Part shown: positions 11,692 through 24,010 of the stretch, piece after piece
Numbering within the stretch: the stretch's first letter is position 1
How the letters are laid out: each line of letters begins with the position of its first letter
From: Ostrinia nubilalis
Taxonomy: Eukaryota; Arthropoda; Insecta; Lepidoptera; Crambidae
DNA length: 64,000 bases
Direction: 5' to 3'
Assembly (NCBI RefSeq): GCF_963855985.1
Contig: NC_087119.1
Coordinates: 7,356,001 to 7,420,000, forward strand
Notes under the pieces: model-generated
What the model was told of the DNA's origin: nothing
Database searches by the model: none
The model's input: only the letters and a program-made list of their open reading frames with translations
Position numbers and translations under genes: made by a program

Positions 11692-13646
11692 CCCAAGTAA
11701 CATTTTACTCCATTTAAGAGTTCACATTTAGTTCCAATGTGTACTTAAAGCATTAGTACAGTTCACTCGTGATGTATAAGCTGTATTATTGCAATTAATT
11801 ACACCTATACCTGTCTAAGGGACTTATAGGAGTGTAGACTAGTGTAGAGTTATACTTTTATACGATTGTTGGTGTTATAATACTCTAACAACTATCCTTT
11901 AGTCAGCCATCTGACTAAGAGCATTATAGGAGGGTAGAGATACGGCAACCGCTGTTTAACGGCCTACTTGTACGATGTTATAGAGCTAGCATTTTAATAG
12001 AACACACGTGGTCATTTATAAAGCCAAAGGCTGTTATGTTTACTTGTTTTAGACTGTTATACAGCTAGTAGCTGTAGTAGGACTTGTTTGTGATAATTAA
12101 AATAACCTTTTTTACTATCTGTACAAAAGTGTTTCAATGGTTCGCATGTACACTGTAGGCTGTTAAAAGGACTATATGTGTTGTCCATTAACATCAATAG
12201 CAGTTTATTTGTCCACAAGTACTACTCTTATTTGCTTTAAGCTGAACACGAATGTGAATGTGATATTCTATTACACATTTTCCCAAGCCTGTTTTTAGTT
12301 GTTCATGGTGGTTCTGTACATGATGCAGAGGAAAATATTATGCCTGAACCTGAAATTTCCCTTCAAAATATACCAGATATCAGAGTGTGATGATTGCAGT
12401 TCTTGTGATAGTGAATACCAATTTGATTTGGACAATTATTTAACCTTTCGCAAAAAAAAATAAGAACATGGGCTATTGAAAATCGTATTCCTCATTCCGC
12501 TTTGAATAAATTGTCAAGCATAATAAACGAATTTAAACCGGGAACACTACCGTCTGATGCTTTAGGTATTCATACTTGACTATTAGTACCTGGGCTAGGC
12601 GATTTAACGGACATTAATAATTTTTATTGCGGATCTCTAAAATTTCAGTATTTGAAAGAATTAAAGATACACAATTGACCTGAACTAGGTACATCTTAAA
12701 GCTGTACATAAGTTCACATTAGAATAAATTTATAGACATTAGCGCTGTAGTGGTACAAATGTGGAACTTCATATAGATAACAGCATTCTAACAGAACACA
12801 TGTGAACCTTATATACGCTCACCGCATTAAATTGGAGTTATAACAGTTCACATAGCCGTATTTCATTTCCACCATTTTGTTCTACATAACCTAAAATATT
12901 TACCAAATAAATCTCCAAAATTAATGCAGATTTATCACAAAATTCGCAGATAGAGCGATTGAGTTTTGGTTTCATGTTATAATTAATTACCGTAATATAA
13001 TTATAATGCCAATCCAATATCAAAAACTGAAAATTGTAGATTACCTCTCAGCCAGTATTAAATATTTTAAAATGAATATCGCGTTTTTACAGAGGCGCGT
13101 AAATATTTTAGCTGTAAATATGTATACATTTCACGATAAAGTTGCATTCCCAATGGCATTAACATTATTAAGTATTTAAAACCCGTGTTATTATTTGCAT
13201 AAATGATTATCCGCCCGAGTTGTTTCCCTCTTGGCACTCACGTACAAATACCAAACTAATATTAAAATGTGGAAATAATTTAAGACACACGTGAACTTTA
13301 GGTAGCATTGGAGTACTTTTGTCGGACTTTATAACTTTGAAAGCTGTGCATTTAGCCACTTGTTACTCTTTATTGTCCTCACGTACGTTGTATGGTTCAC
13401 ACTGCGTCCCATATAGTGCCGTAAGTCAGCCTTAAGTACGATGTTACTACTTAAACTGCTATTATAATGCTATTATACTGCTAATGTACAGCCATAGTGA
13501 ACTTAAAGCTGTCTAATTTGTGCCCAAACTGGTTCTATAAAAGCATTATAGCAAGCTATACAGCTCGTATACAGCTGACATACACAGCTTGTGGAGTACA
13601 TGTGAACGACTATTGAACTCTTAAATGGAGTAAAATGTTACTTGGG
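11692..13646 (+). mobile_element. Decayed 2-kb DNA transposon with 33-base TIRs
   Basis: Termini CCCAAGTAACATTTTACTCC and its reverse complement extend inverted for about 33 bases. A TG dinucleotide flanks both ends (GGTG/CCC and GGG/TGAG). The interior has many TACAGC/GCTGTA words and a broken coding remnant at about 12304-12650. The superfamily is not certain. The short duplication and coding remnant could suit a CACTA-like element. Confidence 0.6.
12304..12650 (+). pseudogene. Broken transposon protein remnant
   Basis: Conceptual translation with stops and frameshifts gives HGGSVHDAEENIMPEPEISL, then Cys/Asp-rich sequence, then after a frame change TWAIENRIPHSALNKL and EFKPGTLPSDA. The last blocks look like an N-terminal region common in insect transposon-associated proteins (recalled, not searched). 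At least two frame changes and several stops make it non-functional. Confidence 0.5.
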
Positions 13647-15330
13647 TGAGCCTCTTTGCCAGTTCCTTATAAAAGGAACGAGCGCTTGGACCCCATGGTT
13701 TTAATTTAATATGATATTTGTCGATATGTCCCAACACTAACATTTTTGTAACTCGAGATAACCTTGTAGAGACGTCGTTAATACTCTAGCTTGATTTTTA
13801 TAATTTCGAATTACTACTTATTGGTGTAATTTAACGCTGCATTTACACGAAATTATCATTTTTATTGGAAGCACTGTCGTCGAAAATATTGTTTGTAGGT
13901 CAGACGTGAATTATTTCTTGTCCGCCAATATTTAGCTCTCATTGATCGCTACTACAAAGTTATGTCGTTACTTTTGATGACAGCTGTCATTCTAATCAAG
14001 CTATATTGGATAGACTATAAAGTTTATTTACCAAGCAGCAAAACTCAACGCGCAAATTGGAATTTCCGAATACAGTTTCCTACGTTGCATCCGAATTCAA
14101 TCATTATAATAATACCTAATATACACTGGAACTACTTTATTCTATTCCATTCGATAAATCTTTAACTCTTAGGTCTTTCGTACAACTTTCTCAAAGGATA
14201 CGCACTGCTTAATACCTACATAAGAATTGTTGCCATTTAATTTTTGAATGTCCCTTAAGCCATGATTGGCCTCACCTTTACGTAATCTACTTATTTCTCA
14301 GTTGGAGTGATTAACACACGTTTTACCTATTACTTATTCTGTGGTTTTACGCAGTAAATGTGTCTGGTCTAGTGGTTCCACGTCGACTGATAAGGTACGT
14401 CCGCAGTGCCCACGGTTCTCCGATGGCAGGCGCAGACCGTGGGCGGGTCTCGATAGAGTTATCTCAATAAAGCAAAATGGCTCTAAGGCCGTGTCGGCAC
14501 TCAAGTGTGATATAAACGAGTCTACATCTGATACTACGTTTTAAACTATTGACGAAATCTAGAACACATTTTAATGACATTTTAATTAATCAATTTTGAT
14601 GACTCTACATTTCTACCCGCATGGAAGACTCCGACATTGCGTCCCGGGACAAAAAGAAACCCAATATAGCCGTATCTACCTACTAATAAACATCACTGAA
14701 TCATTTTTAATCAAACAAGGCAATAACAAAGCATAATACCTAGAATAACTAAAATCGATTTTTCAATACGAATAGAGTCGACCGAGTCGCTCTAGAATAG
14801 ATACAAGTTGTAACAAACAAGTTATTTTTATCTAATCCATACAGATAAATTCAAAATGAAATATGCAGTACGAACAGTTTCGAAATGTACAACACTCTTG
14901 AGACAAGTTCGTTTTCGTAATGTACCTACCTGCTTTCAGTGACAGATAATTTTCATAAAAATAATGTATCAATGCGACAGATATAGTTATTATCAGTTAA
15001 TGACTGACATTAATACCAACACAATATTGATAACGCCACATGTTTTGACGGTCAAACCACAAAATATAACAGAAGGTAAACTCATGTATGTACCTCGCTT
15101 TGCATACCTCTCTCGCTCGCACGCTCGGCCGTCGCGCTAGGGTTGTCTTGTCATGTGTTGCGTTTATTTCGTTATGATAGAAAAATGTAACTCTTAATAC
15201 TATGCAAGAAAGACAATAACAGATATCCACGTATAATAATTTATATTTAGTACGTTATTATAGTAATAGTTTGCAAACAAATACACGAGAAGGAAGTAGT
15301 ATTTAGTTGAGTGGTTGACACTATTCTCCA
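13647..15330. other. Intronic DNA without supported genes
   Basis: Nothing convincing on either strand. Frames of 60-77 codons at 13962, 14341 and 14997 have no splice context. Confidence 0.4.
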
Positions 15331-15521
15331 ACTAATATTATAAATGCGAAAGTTTGGATGTCTGGATGTTTGTTGCTCTTTCACGCAATCACTACTGAAC
15401 GGATTTTGATGTAACTTTACAGTATTATTGTTTATAACCCTGAATAATATATAGGCTATAATTTATGACGATCTGTGACAAACTAAATTTCACGCGGGTG
15501 AAGCCGCGGGCAAAAGCTAGT
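15331..15521 (-). repeat. Reverse copy of the ACTAGC...ATATTAGTA repeat
   Basis: On the minus strand it starts ACTAGCTTTTGCCCGCGGC and ends TATAATATTAGT. It shares the AATCCGTTCAGTAG core with the copy at 6451-6652. It ends about 100 bases from the THAP donor. Confidence 0.65.
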
Positions 15522-15620
15522 TATCTAATAATTCCTAAAACCTCTCTAAACAATTCGATATTCCTAATAATTGAGTTGGCTTTCAATTTCAATTGAAATT
15601 CAAATAAATAACTTACTTAC

Positions 15621-15727
15621 CTCCCCGAATCAACTGGTAATTTAAAAAATGAAAATTCCGCATTTAATGATGAGTTTAAGCAACCAAATACCGAACAATT
15701 AAAATACGACTTTTTCTGTTCACTCAT
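15621..15727 (-). CDS. First exon of a THAP-type zinc-finger protein
   Basis: The ATG at 15727 (context GAAAATGAG) opens 35 codons and ends at a consensus AG/GTAAGT donor. The peptide starts MSEQKKSYFNCSVFGC and continues to SFFKLPVDSGR. A C-x4-C pair followed by F-F-K-L-P and an Arg matches the N-terminal half of the THAP domain, a C2CH DNA-binding finger. The remaining Cys and His, the invariant Trp and the rest of the protein would lie in later exons to the left, which I could not locate. The longer in-frame GTG-initiated extension upstream lies in CpG-rich 5' UTR and is probably not translated. THAP domains occur both in host transcription factors and in P-element-type transposases. Here the promoter-like leader and spliced first exon favour a host gene lying within the intron of the larger gene. 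Confidence 0.55.
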
Positions 15728-15960
15728 TTTCGTCAATTGCGCAAAACAAAATAATATCACAGGCGGTTGACCGGCGCGTGACTCAAGCGAACCACAGGGA
15801 ACGTGTGGCGAACGTCTGTCTGTCGCGCCACGTCGCGCTCGCATTCGTCCAAGACAGTCTTGCTCGAGCGGTGTCTATGTGTGCGTGGCTCGAGCGCGTT
15901 TAGTATGGAGTTTGTCTTCTGTTATATTTTGTGGTCAAACGGTCTTTGCATTTAATATTG
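15728..15960 (-). promoter_or_regulatory. CpG-rich 5' UTR/promoter of the THAP-type gene
   Basis: This short CpG- and GC-rich island (densest 15770-15900) lies directly upstream of the THAP start codon in AT-rich surroundings. The plus strand immediately beyond it carries the short open frames at 15985-16376, so it may be bidirectional. No TATA box was seen. Confidence 0.4.
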
Positions 15961-15984
15961 TAGCATTGTTGAAGAGGTACACAA

Positions 15985-16376
15985 ATGGGATATTGTTTTT
16001 TAAGTGTAGATCGGACAGTTCATTTAACCGCAAGTTATAATGGTAGATCCTTTGAAGTAATAAATTTAAGACGTATATTGACAGCTACTACACAAGAAGA
16101 TGTTTTTGCCTCTCACTTTACATCAGGCGTTTATCTGCCACAGAATTTAAACAGAACATCAGTATCTTCTAAAAGCAAAATAATGTTATGATTGCACATT
16201 TTCAATATGGTCAAATTGGTCGATCAATCAAAATGGAGCTTTTGGAAATATTCACTGACATTAGCTGGTTTGATGTTTCAGCCAATTTAATTACAAATTA
16301 TGAAATTGAATACGCTTTGTTTAATAGCACAAACAAACTGTTCCCTGTCAAATTCAACATTCAATATAAACGTTGA
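15985..16376 (+). pseudogene. Two overlapping short frames, possible frameshifted gene remnant
   Basis: Two consecutive plus-strand frames, 67 and 62 codons, overlap by a few bases at 16188-16191 (ATGTTATGA) in different frames. Codon composition looks more protein-like than the surrounding AT-rich DNA. A single-base shift would join them into about 130 residues (MGYCFLSVDRTVHLTASYNG at the start; FNIQYKR at the end). I recognise no family. They begin about 100 bases beyond the CpG-rich promoter of the divergent THAP-type exon. They could be a decayed gene, a transposon remnant or chance. Confidence 0.25.
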
Positions 16377-18159
16377 AATGCATCTGTTTGTCTAGTTTCC
16401 ATTAGCACAAAACATTCAATCGCGGTATTCATAGTTACGAATTCACGACTAAATTGGTGTTCGATGTAAAAGCTTAGTTTGCTCTATTTAGATGGAACAT
16501 AAATGATACTTTAAATCAATAGGAAATTAATAGAGACTTTAGAGCGAAAGAGAGAAAATACTTTTGCAATAAGATTTAGACTCGTATAAGACCCTGGAAA
16601 ATAATGACACAATAAATATCATTGTTGCTGTTGTATAAGATCCAACAACGTGCATATAAAATTGTCACAGAAGTAAGCAGTAAGTATACAGGATTACTAA
16701 AGCTCGCACAGCGAAATCCGTGTGATATACATTGAGGAGGGACGAAATAAAAGAATGAAAAGTTTTCGGCTTTTTTTTTTTGTTTAAGATACGAGTAAAA
16801 GTATTAGTTTTAAAATAGCAATTTAAAATAGCAAATGTTTTGACACCGTCTCTTTAGTTTCACCCTGTATTGTCAAAGCACTCAAGAACGTGCCTGTAAG
16901 TAAACATACATTTCACAACCATTACGAGATTAAATCGTGAAGTGGCCAAGCTTCTACCTAAACGTTATTATTTATTTATTAAATACCTGTACCTACATAT
17001 ACCAATTTTATTCCAGTATCAGAGGCAGGACATCGAAATCAACAAAAGAGAGAACTAGCTCAGTCAACATAAAATAACAAGGGTGCCAACAGTATTAAAA
17101 GGAAGCATTTACGACATCGTTTCACAAGTGAAAAGTATAACTAAAAATATCTGCTAAATCTTATTATTTCAGAATTCATTAATCACGGAATGGGAACGAA
17201 TCGATGGCCTAGTTCTTTTAACTTGAGCACTTAGGCACTATACAAGAAGTGTTCGACTGCCCGCGGCAGCTTTTATTGGCATTACAGATTGCCTTTATTA
17301 AAACTCAACGTGGTAGATTAAACTTTAGAAACAATTTTGACAGAGAAACGTGGTGGTTGAGACCTACCTTTTTCATAAACATTAGGTAGTTCGCGTTTAG
17401 AATGTCGAATACTTTTAACTAATGGTTATTGGATACCTACAGCTAAACTTGAGATAACAACTAGCTAGACTAGAGCCGCCTTTGTCATCTTAGTATAAAG
17501 GTAAGGCTAAAATGACAGTCTTTGAGGATCTCAGATATTTCTTAAGCAACAGTAAACTGCAATACCTGACGCTCAACATGTTGCAAAACAACAATTACGA
17601 ACAACGTGACACGCGCTTTTTCTATGGTTCCCTGAATATCGCTTGTAATTGTGCATCTTCGCCAAACATTTTCAGCGTCGCGAGCTTCGTGTTGCGTAGA
17701 GAAAGTAGAAAGATCCAGAGAATTTGCAATTTCTAAAATAAGTGCTTAAGAGCGTTTACGTCTAGCGTGGCATGTCAAGTTTAGGTAATTTCGATGCTAT
17801 TTTTATTCACACTAAAATAATTATGACTGTGTGCGTGTTCTCACGCTCTATAGTCAAACCAAAATACTTTGATCCACCATCGTAAAAGTGTGCCAGGCTG
17901 TCAAGTGACAGCCCAAAGAAACTATAAAATGTTCAAATCTTCCAACACCGACTCCATAATTATAAATAATGGTATACATTAGTCCTAATCAATAATAAAT
18001 ACGTAAATTCTTTATCAAATAGTAAATTATCAAAGGTTTTTTACTATTTTGAGAATATTTTATACAGCCTATGTTCAGCAGAAAAAAAATTGAATTTTAA
18101 TGGTGAGAGATTTTTTCAAATCGGTTCTATTCAAAACAAACTTTTCCTGTTTACTATTC
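16377..18159. other. AT-rich intronic DNA
   Basis: No supported genes or elements. The 74-codon plus frame at 17512 lacks other evidence. Confidence 0.4.
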
Positions 18160-18780
18160 TTTTTTTATCCGGAAAATGCATAACATTTCATACCCACCAG
18201 CTGCGGGGGCAGCTAGTGGGTTATGTGGGGTTCTTCCTACCAGAAGGTGGGTAGCCCCTACACCCACTAAAAACCTGACTGTTTCTGCCATGATCCATAT
18301 GAGTGATATGAGGGAACGCGGGACATCGCCATTGGCTGTTGCCTGTAGCATTCGTCCTTAGCCGCCACCAGACACCTCCATGTCTAGCGACCGAGGCCTG
18401 TTAGGAAGGGACAGTTGGAGACCATAAGCTGTCCTCTTGCGCCCAGGGTGTCGGCGGCGGACAACCGGAGTGTCGGCTGAGGCCTCTCGCTCCCCCTTTC
18501 CACTGCTTCTTTCTGTGAAAGAACACTTTCACAGAAAGTAAGCACACTATACCATAAGATTATTTGTCTCATCATATATTTTATACCTACTAATGTAGAT
18601 ATTGTTTCCGAAAGCGCGCGGGTTCATTCCGTACCTGTACGCTTCATGCGTTCTCTAGCAAAAGCTGAAAATCAGTGTTCTGCCCTTTTGAGGGTAGTGT
18701 TTATACTGAGCTCTTTGCTTTTTTCATCGCTGCGGCACACATCACTCTGACGCAGGGAACTATTTGAAACGCTAGTCATC
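18160..18780. repeat. GC-richer unidentified repeat-like block
   Basis: Base composition changes sharply to GC-rich between about 18190 and 18500, with matched frames on both strands, as GC-rich noncoding or retroelement DNA gives. It contains a perfect 13-base hairpin at 18509-18538 (CTTTCTGTGAAAG arms, loop AACA). Probably a fragment of a retroelement, but no protein motif is visible. Confidence 0.3.
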
Positions 18781-19004
18781 TTTATCTTATGTTGTTTTGT
18801 CACTTTTGTTATGTTGCAACTGTTGAAATTATTAATAACCTGTGTAACAAAATACCAGTGGTGTCACCTAGTGTGTTTCTTGACTAACTAACTTTATTTC
18901 GATATTGAATTGAATTTCAATAGCAACTATACATAATGTGTGTGTTAAAAGCATTAAAAAAGTGTGTTACAACAAATAAACAGTTTATCTATCTATTTCA
19001 CGCC

Positions 19005-19545
19005 TCTTCCCGATTGGTAGGGAGAGGTCATTTCCAACCGCCGCTCGTTCGCTTAGGCTGGGCAGTTGGGCACTGTTGGAGCGTGTCAGTCTGCTGCGGT
19101 GACTCACGTGCCAAGACTGCAGTGTTAACTGACAACCATCTACAGGCTCTCGGCCTATACGGTGGAGGAATGGCCATTCGCACCCATGGCCCGGTAGAAC
19201 CTGGGTCGCCCTTTGTGTGAGGCGATCATGCCGTCGCACCCACTCCTCTAATACAGGCAGAACTGCCTCTATGGTGCGACGTAAAATTTGGCTGACGGCC
19301 AGGCGTACCCTTCAGCACTCTGGGGCCTAGATCCTCAAGCCTCTACCTTTTGGTTTCCACCTCTCGTGGTGCACGTACACGTACATTTCCCCTTGGGACC
19401 TATGGTCACCTCGCAACTGGCGTCTATTCTCGGTTGTCGACACTAGCTTTGTCGCCACTGAGGATAAATGGCATAAATAATATCGATTGTCACCAGTGGT
19501 GACACATACTTTCCCAGTTGTAGCTACAGACTTTCTCACAACTTA
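19005..19545 (+). repeat. GC-rich repeat fragment sharing a motif with 20085-20345
   Basis: GC-rich block with frames on both strands (94 and 84 codons). Its right part contains GGTTGTCGACAC, CACTGAGGATAAATGG, which recurs in inverted orientation at about 20096-20150. Two copies at different positions in opposite orientation imply a dispersed repeat. Class unknown. Confidence 0.4.
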
Positions 19546-19689
19546 GGTAAGACAAATTAGAATAATACATCCCAATTATGCTTAGTGGGGACGTACACAA
19601 ATATTGACGCAAATGTCATCGTGCATGACATACGTAAAGTAAAAGTCAAGTAAGACCAGATGAATACAAATATTATTAATTTTTTTTGA

Positions 19690-20070
19690 ACTAGCGGCCG
19701 CCCGCGACTTCGTACGCGTGGACCTCGTTTTACTCCTTAGTTCGTAAAATCTGTTGTTTGATATCATGTTGATAGATGGTGTTTCACGGCTTCCCCCGCA
19801 TGAATATTTACGAACGTCAAAAACAGTAGTTTGTCCAGCACTGTAGATTTTAACCAATGACGATAGATTGCGCTTTTTAGACACGTCTTATTTATTTATT
19901 GAAATTTATTTCTCACATATCGTCATAAATTATAGCCTATAATTATGTTAATCTGGTTTATAAACAATAATACTGTAAAGTTTCAACAAAATCCGTTCAG
20001 TAGTTTTTGAGTGAAAAAGTAACAAACATCCAGACATCCAAACTTTCGCATTTATAATATTAGTAGGATT
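19690..20070 (+). repeat. Copy of the ACTAGC...ATATTAGTA repeat, with extra middle
   Basis: Head ACTAGCGGCCGCCCGCGAC, tail TTTATAATATTAGTAGG. About 180 bases of unrelated sequence lie between the head and the shared AATCCGTTCAGTAG core, so it is a different subfamily or has an insertion. Confidence 0.6.
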
Positions 20071-20084
20071 GTTGTACGTCGCCA

Positions 20085-20345
20085 CTAATGACAATAATTT
20101 TTTTCCCATTTATCCTCAGTAGGGACATAGTCAGTGTCCACAACCGGGAATAGACGGACTGCGGATACTATGCGGTATCCACGAATTACCTCAGCCTGTG
20201 CCTCAGTGATATCATGCGTTGCGCTTTTTTGAACAGTAGGATGCTCCACGACTACACAGCACTGTGCCATACTCGAGCCCCATATAGGACCATATAACGC
20301 GCGACGCAAAAGTATAGTCAGCGACTCAGTGCAGCCGGGCCTCCG
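20085..20345 (-). repeat. Inverted fragment of the repeat at 19005-19545
   Basis: On the minus strand it shares the GGTTGTGGACACTGAC...TGAGGATAAATGG block. An uninterrupted 74-codon minus frame passes through it but encodes no motif I know. Confidence 0.35.
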
Positions 20346-20818
20346 AGATTAGGCATCAACCGGCTTAGTGCGCCGGCGGTAGCCAAAAGCTTAGGGGTGA
20401 GACGATTCAAGTGACCGTCAAATGACCACTGTCCAACTAACTACAATCCGAGGTAGGTACCTACCGCAAAGATTTTCCGACTGTAATATGTTGTGTATCT
20501 CTACAACTAGGTGGTACCCTGCTGGCAGAGCATTCCTATTAACTATTCTGTAACCACCTATTTATGGCAAATAAATTATTAGTATTATTCCTCTTTATAA
20601 TATTAGTATACATACATACATAACTTGCTGTTCCAAATTTTCGTCATTCGTTTTCGTTTCATCGCTAAAAATAACTTAATTTTATTTTTCATTACGTCTG
20701 AAATAGAATTTGTAGTAAAAATAGACTGTAATGAAAAAAAATAATAAAATATTTTAATTACCACGTGATCGCAAAATCTACCACCAAGATTTTGCGGATA
20801 CACTATAAAAGTCCAGCT

Positions 20819-20936
20819 ACCTGTCAAAGATCAACGTACGCGTGACACATGTCAGCAGAGCACCGAGCGACGTGACCTCACTCTGGAACGCCTCGAGGCG
20901 GACTGAATTTGAACGATTCGTGCGCGGCGTTTTATA
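20819..20936 (-). promoter_or_regulatory. TATA plus initiator core promoter, minus strand
   Basis: On the minus strand TATAAAA begins at 20936 and an arthropod-type initiator TCAGT lies with its A at 20904, 32 bases downstream, the expected spacing. The next 85 bases are CpG-rich and end at a CAG/GTAGCT that could be a donor at 20819. No long coding frame follows. A short noncoding first exon of one of the minus-strand genes is the simplest reading. A second TATAAAA lies on the plus strand at 20804, pointing the other way. Confidence 0.35.
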
Positions 20937-20944
20937 GTACTTTT

Positions 20945-23900
20945 CAAATACTCATAGAAAAAAAATTACAATGAATTATTTTAAATTTCAAAGTAAATAT
21001 TTTAGATAAGATATTCTTCTATTATATTAAGCTATTTTTGTGTTGAATAAAGGAAGAATATTGGTGAAAAAATCACTTTGATTTTTGGGTATTTCACGTT
21101 TTTTTAATTTGTGATTTCTTATTGTAAAATGCTTAAATCTAAAAATTTTCTCAGATAACTATTTGCCCAAGGATCTATGCTATAGGATATAAATGTTTGT
21201 TAAATCGTTTTCACAGTATTTTTATAAAAATTTCAGCTTGTAAACTGACGCTAAAGTGGAAATTTACAAAACCTGTGTGGGCTTATCTTGATAGAATTCT
21301 TGAATACTAAACTAATCGCAATATTTTCTCAATTAACTATTTAGACGACGAAATTGCCTAACTATTTATGCCTATAACATATTTGTAGTATTACTGGTTA
21401 ATGATTGTAACGAGTTGAAAAAGTACTGTTTTTGCGCCAAACGGCGTAAACGCTCTTAAGCTTCCAAAACACTTATTTCTAAAATTTCGTAATTATAAAG
21501 CAAAGTTCGCGTCAAATGATGTCAGTAGACATTTCAGTGACCACATAGAGTTATGATTTTCTCTTGCTTATTGGTTTTAAAAGCGAGTGAATTCAGATGA
21601 ATTGAAATGAAATAGATTGGATTGTCAACGTCAAAGAGATGCGCAATGCTCCAAATTGGTCGCATGCAATTAACATGAAATGGATATGAATTCAATTTTC
21701 TTTTATGATATACCGGGGGTGCCCCGCAACTCGTATAATGGAGTAACCGAGTCATCAAACGTGCAGGCGACAGCACATCAAGCGTAATAACACATCCTAT
21801 GTGGTAAGGGAAGGGTGCTATTGTAAAACATAAATCTGTACAGTCTTGGAGACTGTAACTGAAACGCTGGATTCTATAAATTTGGAAAATGACATTTTCA
21901 TACACACATCCAATCACTCTGTTTTACATTCTGATGGCAATACGATTCAGTGGATTTTTTTTCTGATCCATTGGTAGATGCCGCAGTTATATTATGCGCG
22001 AAATTGATCGAATCATGTAAAACACGCAGTTCTAGTTCGTTTCGCCGCATAGTATAACTGCGCCAAGTGAATAGAGAAACATTGTTTTGACAGATGACAA
22101 TAAGTATGTCGATTGGTCTAGACTCTAGGGTCAACATGCATGTCGGCAAGATCGAATTCATTACATTTGGGTAGCTGTTGATACCGGCAATCAATTGTAC
22201 CTTTTATGAGCAGTCATAACAGGATACACGCGTAGACAGTTAAATAGTAGTTTGCATTCGCCCAATTATTACAAAATAAAATATAATTAGAAACTAATTG
22301 AATTTACAGAACTGGAAAAAAGTTTTCGTAGAAAAGTTGTGCTTTCAATTATTCGTTAATAGTGTAAACTATTTTGAACAAAAATAAACTACTCAAATAG
22401 GTGAATGAATGAAAGTTTTCATTCGGAAGTCTATATAAGTCGTCTATTGAGAACATTGAAAATGCAATTTTTCTTTATAAAACCCAGATGCTCAGCTGGT
22501 GGTTGAAGTGTGCAGGGGCTCAACGAGAGGAACTGATACCGCAGATTATTAAAATGTCTGAACACTGATAAAAGGTTGCCCAAACATTCTAAAATTCGGA
22601 AGTCTATTTCAATAGCCCATTGGGAATATTCAAAATACAATCAATGCAACGCATCTACGAGTATAAACATAACAATTCCTTCTTTCGTCAAACACTTCAT
22701 ATTGTTGCAGTAGGTAATAGATAAATCAAGGCAATTCACAAAGATAACAATGGCGTTAAAGAAGCTACTATTAATTTCAATACGTGATACTTATGTATTC
22801 ACTGCGATTTTCTGTAAACACCCATATAATTAACTAAGCATAGAAATGCGAGGACCGTCATATACATGATTGGAAGTGTATATTAGTAACGTATGTAAGT
22901 GGGATCGTATCCGAGTCACGTACAGCTAATTTCATAAATATACAAGGCAACGTCAATATTATTAATACAACCTGAGATAATACCTAACACATAATAAAAT
23001 TGTAGAATAACACTCCTACATGGTAGTATGTAGTACGTACTAATTACGACTATTACATCTGCATTTCACAATTTGCATTTGTAAGTATAGACAGCAAAGA
23101 CCATAAAACAGGAAAGATATACCTACTTAAGGGTTACTACGGCACTAGTCCTATTTATCGTTCCTACAACTAAAACTTTTTTTCAGCTAAGATCTAGTTT
23201 AGCATCTTATGAAAACTGAAAGCCAATAGTCTGCTTGGAACCCGCAACGAATTTCATCATAATTATCATCAAATCCTGACGTAGTCTCCGGTCCAAGAGT
23301 AGGTATACGACCCACTCTAATTTTCCAGATGCAAATGGAGGAGTTTGGGCCAGATAGGCTGGGGAACAATACATTTCAAATGAATATACCTACGAGTTCG
23401 AATATGCTGCTTTGACAAAGGATAGAAAAGCCATATAGGTAAAGCTGTGGGGGCGTTAGATGTGGTCTAGTCACAAACACTAGGCACCAGCAAACAAGTA
23501 CGCAATTTAAATGCGTAACCGATTTGGGCGGACCAGCTGTTTTACATACGCAAACTTTGGTTTTATACCTCCTGTAACAATCTGTAAGCCAAGTACAGTT
23601 TTTGTAACTTTTTTTTAACAAAATCTACAAAAAATCACCAACAAAAAATAAACATTCTACGGTTTCCACTCAACAACCCGGAAAAATCAAAACGAAGGAA
23701 ATATTTAAATAGCATTTTCACAGGCTTATTTTTAAGAGCCTCTCGAACATAATGTTATCAAAACGAGTACACATTAATAAGCCGCCTCATAATTAAACGA
23801 TTTAAATATATTTTCGAACAATCAATATATTCGAAATGTTACGATGATCTATGTCGATTGGTTCATTCAACGACACTGTCCATAGTTTTGATATATTGGT

Positions 23901-24010
23901 AATTCTATATGATTAAACGTTATTGTCAATTTATTGCCGATAAGAGAATGATGCGTCCCAGATTCAAACAATGTCATGGAAAGTGAGTGATAACAAGGGG
24001 TTTTGATGTA
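20945..24010. other. Intronic DNA without supported genes
   Basis: AT-rich. Two overlapping minus frames (22194-21898 and 21917-21534, 98 and 127 codons) are the longest here but show no domain, splice signal or coding bias that I trust. TACCGGGGGTGCCCCGC at about 21715 may be one end of a MITE. Confidence 0.35.

Noticed and set aside
21534..22194. Two overlapping minus-strand frames of 127 and 98 codons
   Set aside because: No motif, splice signal, start context or coding-like composition; frames of this length are expected occasionally in 64 kb.
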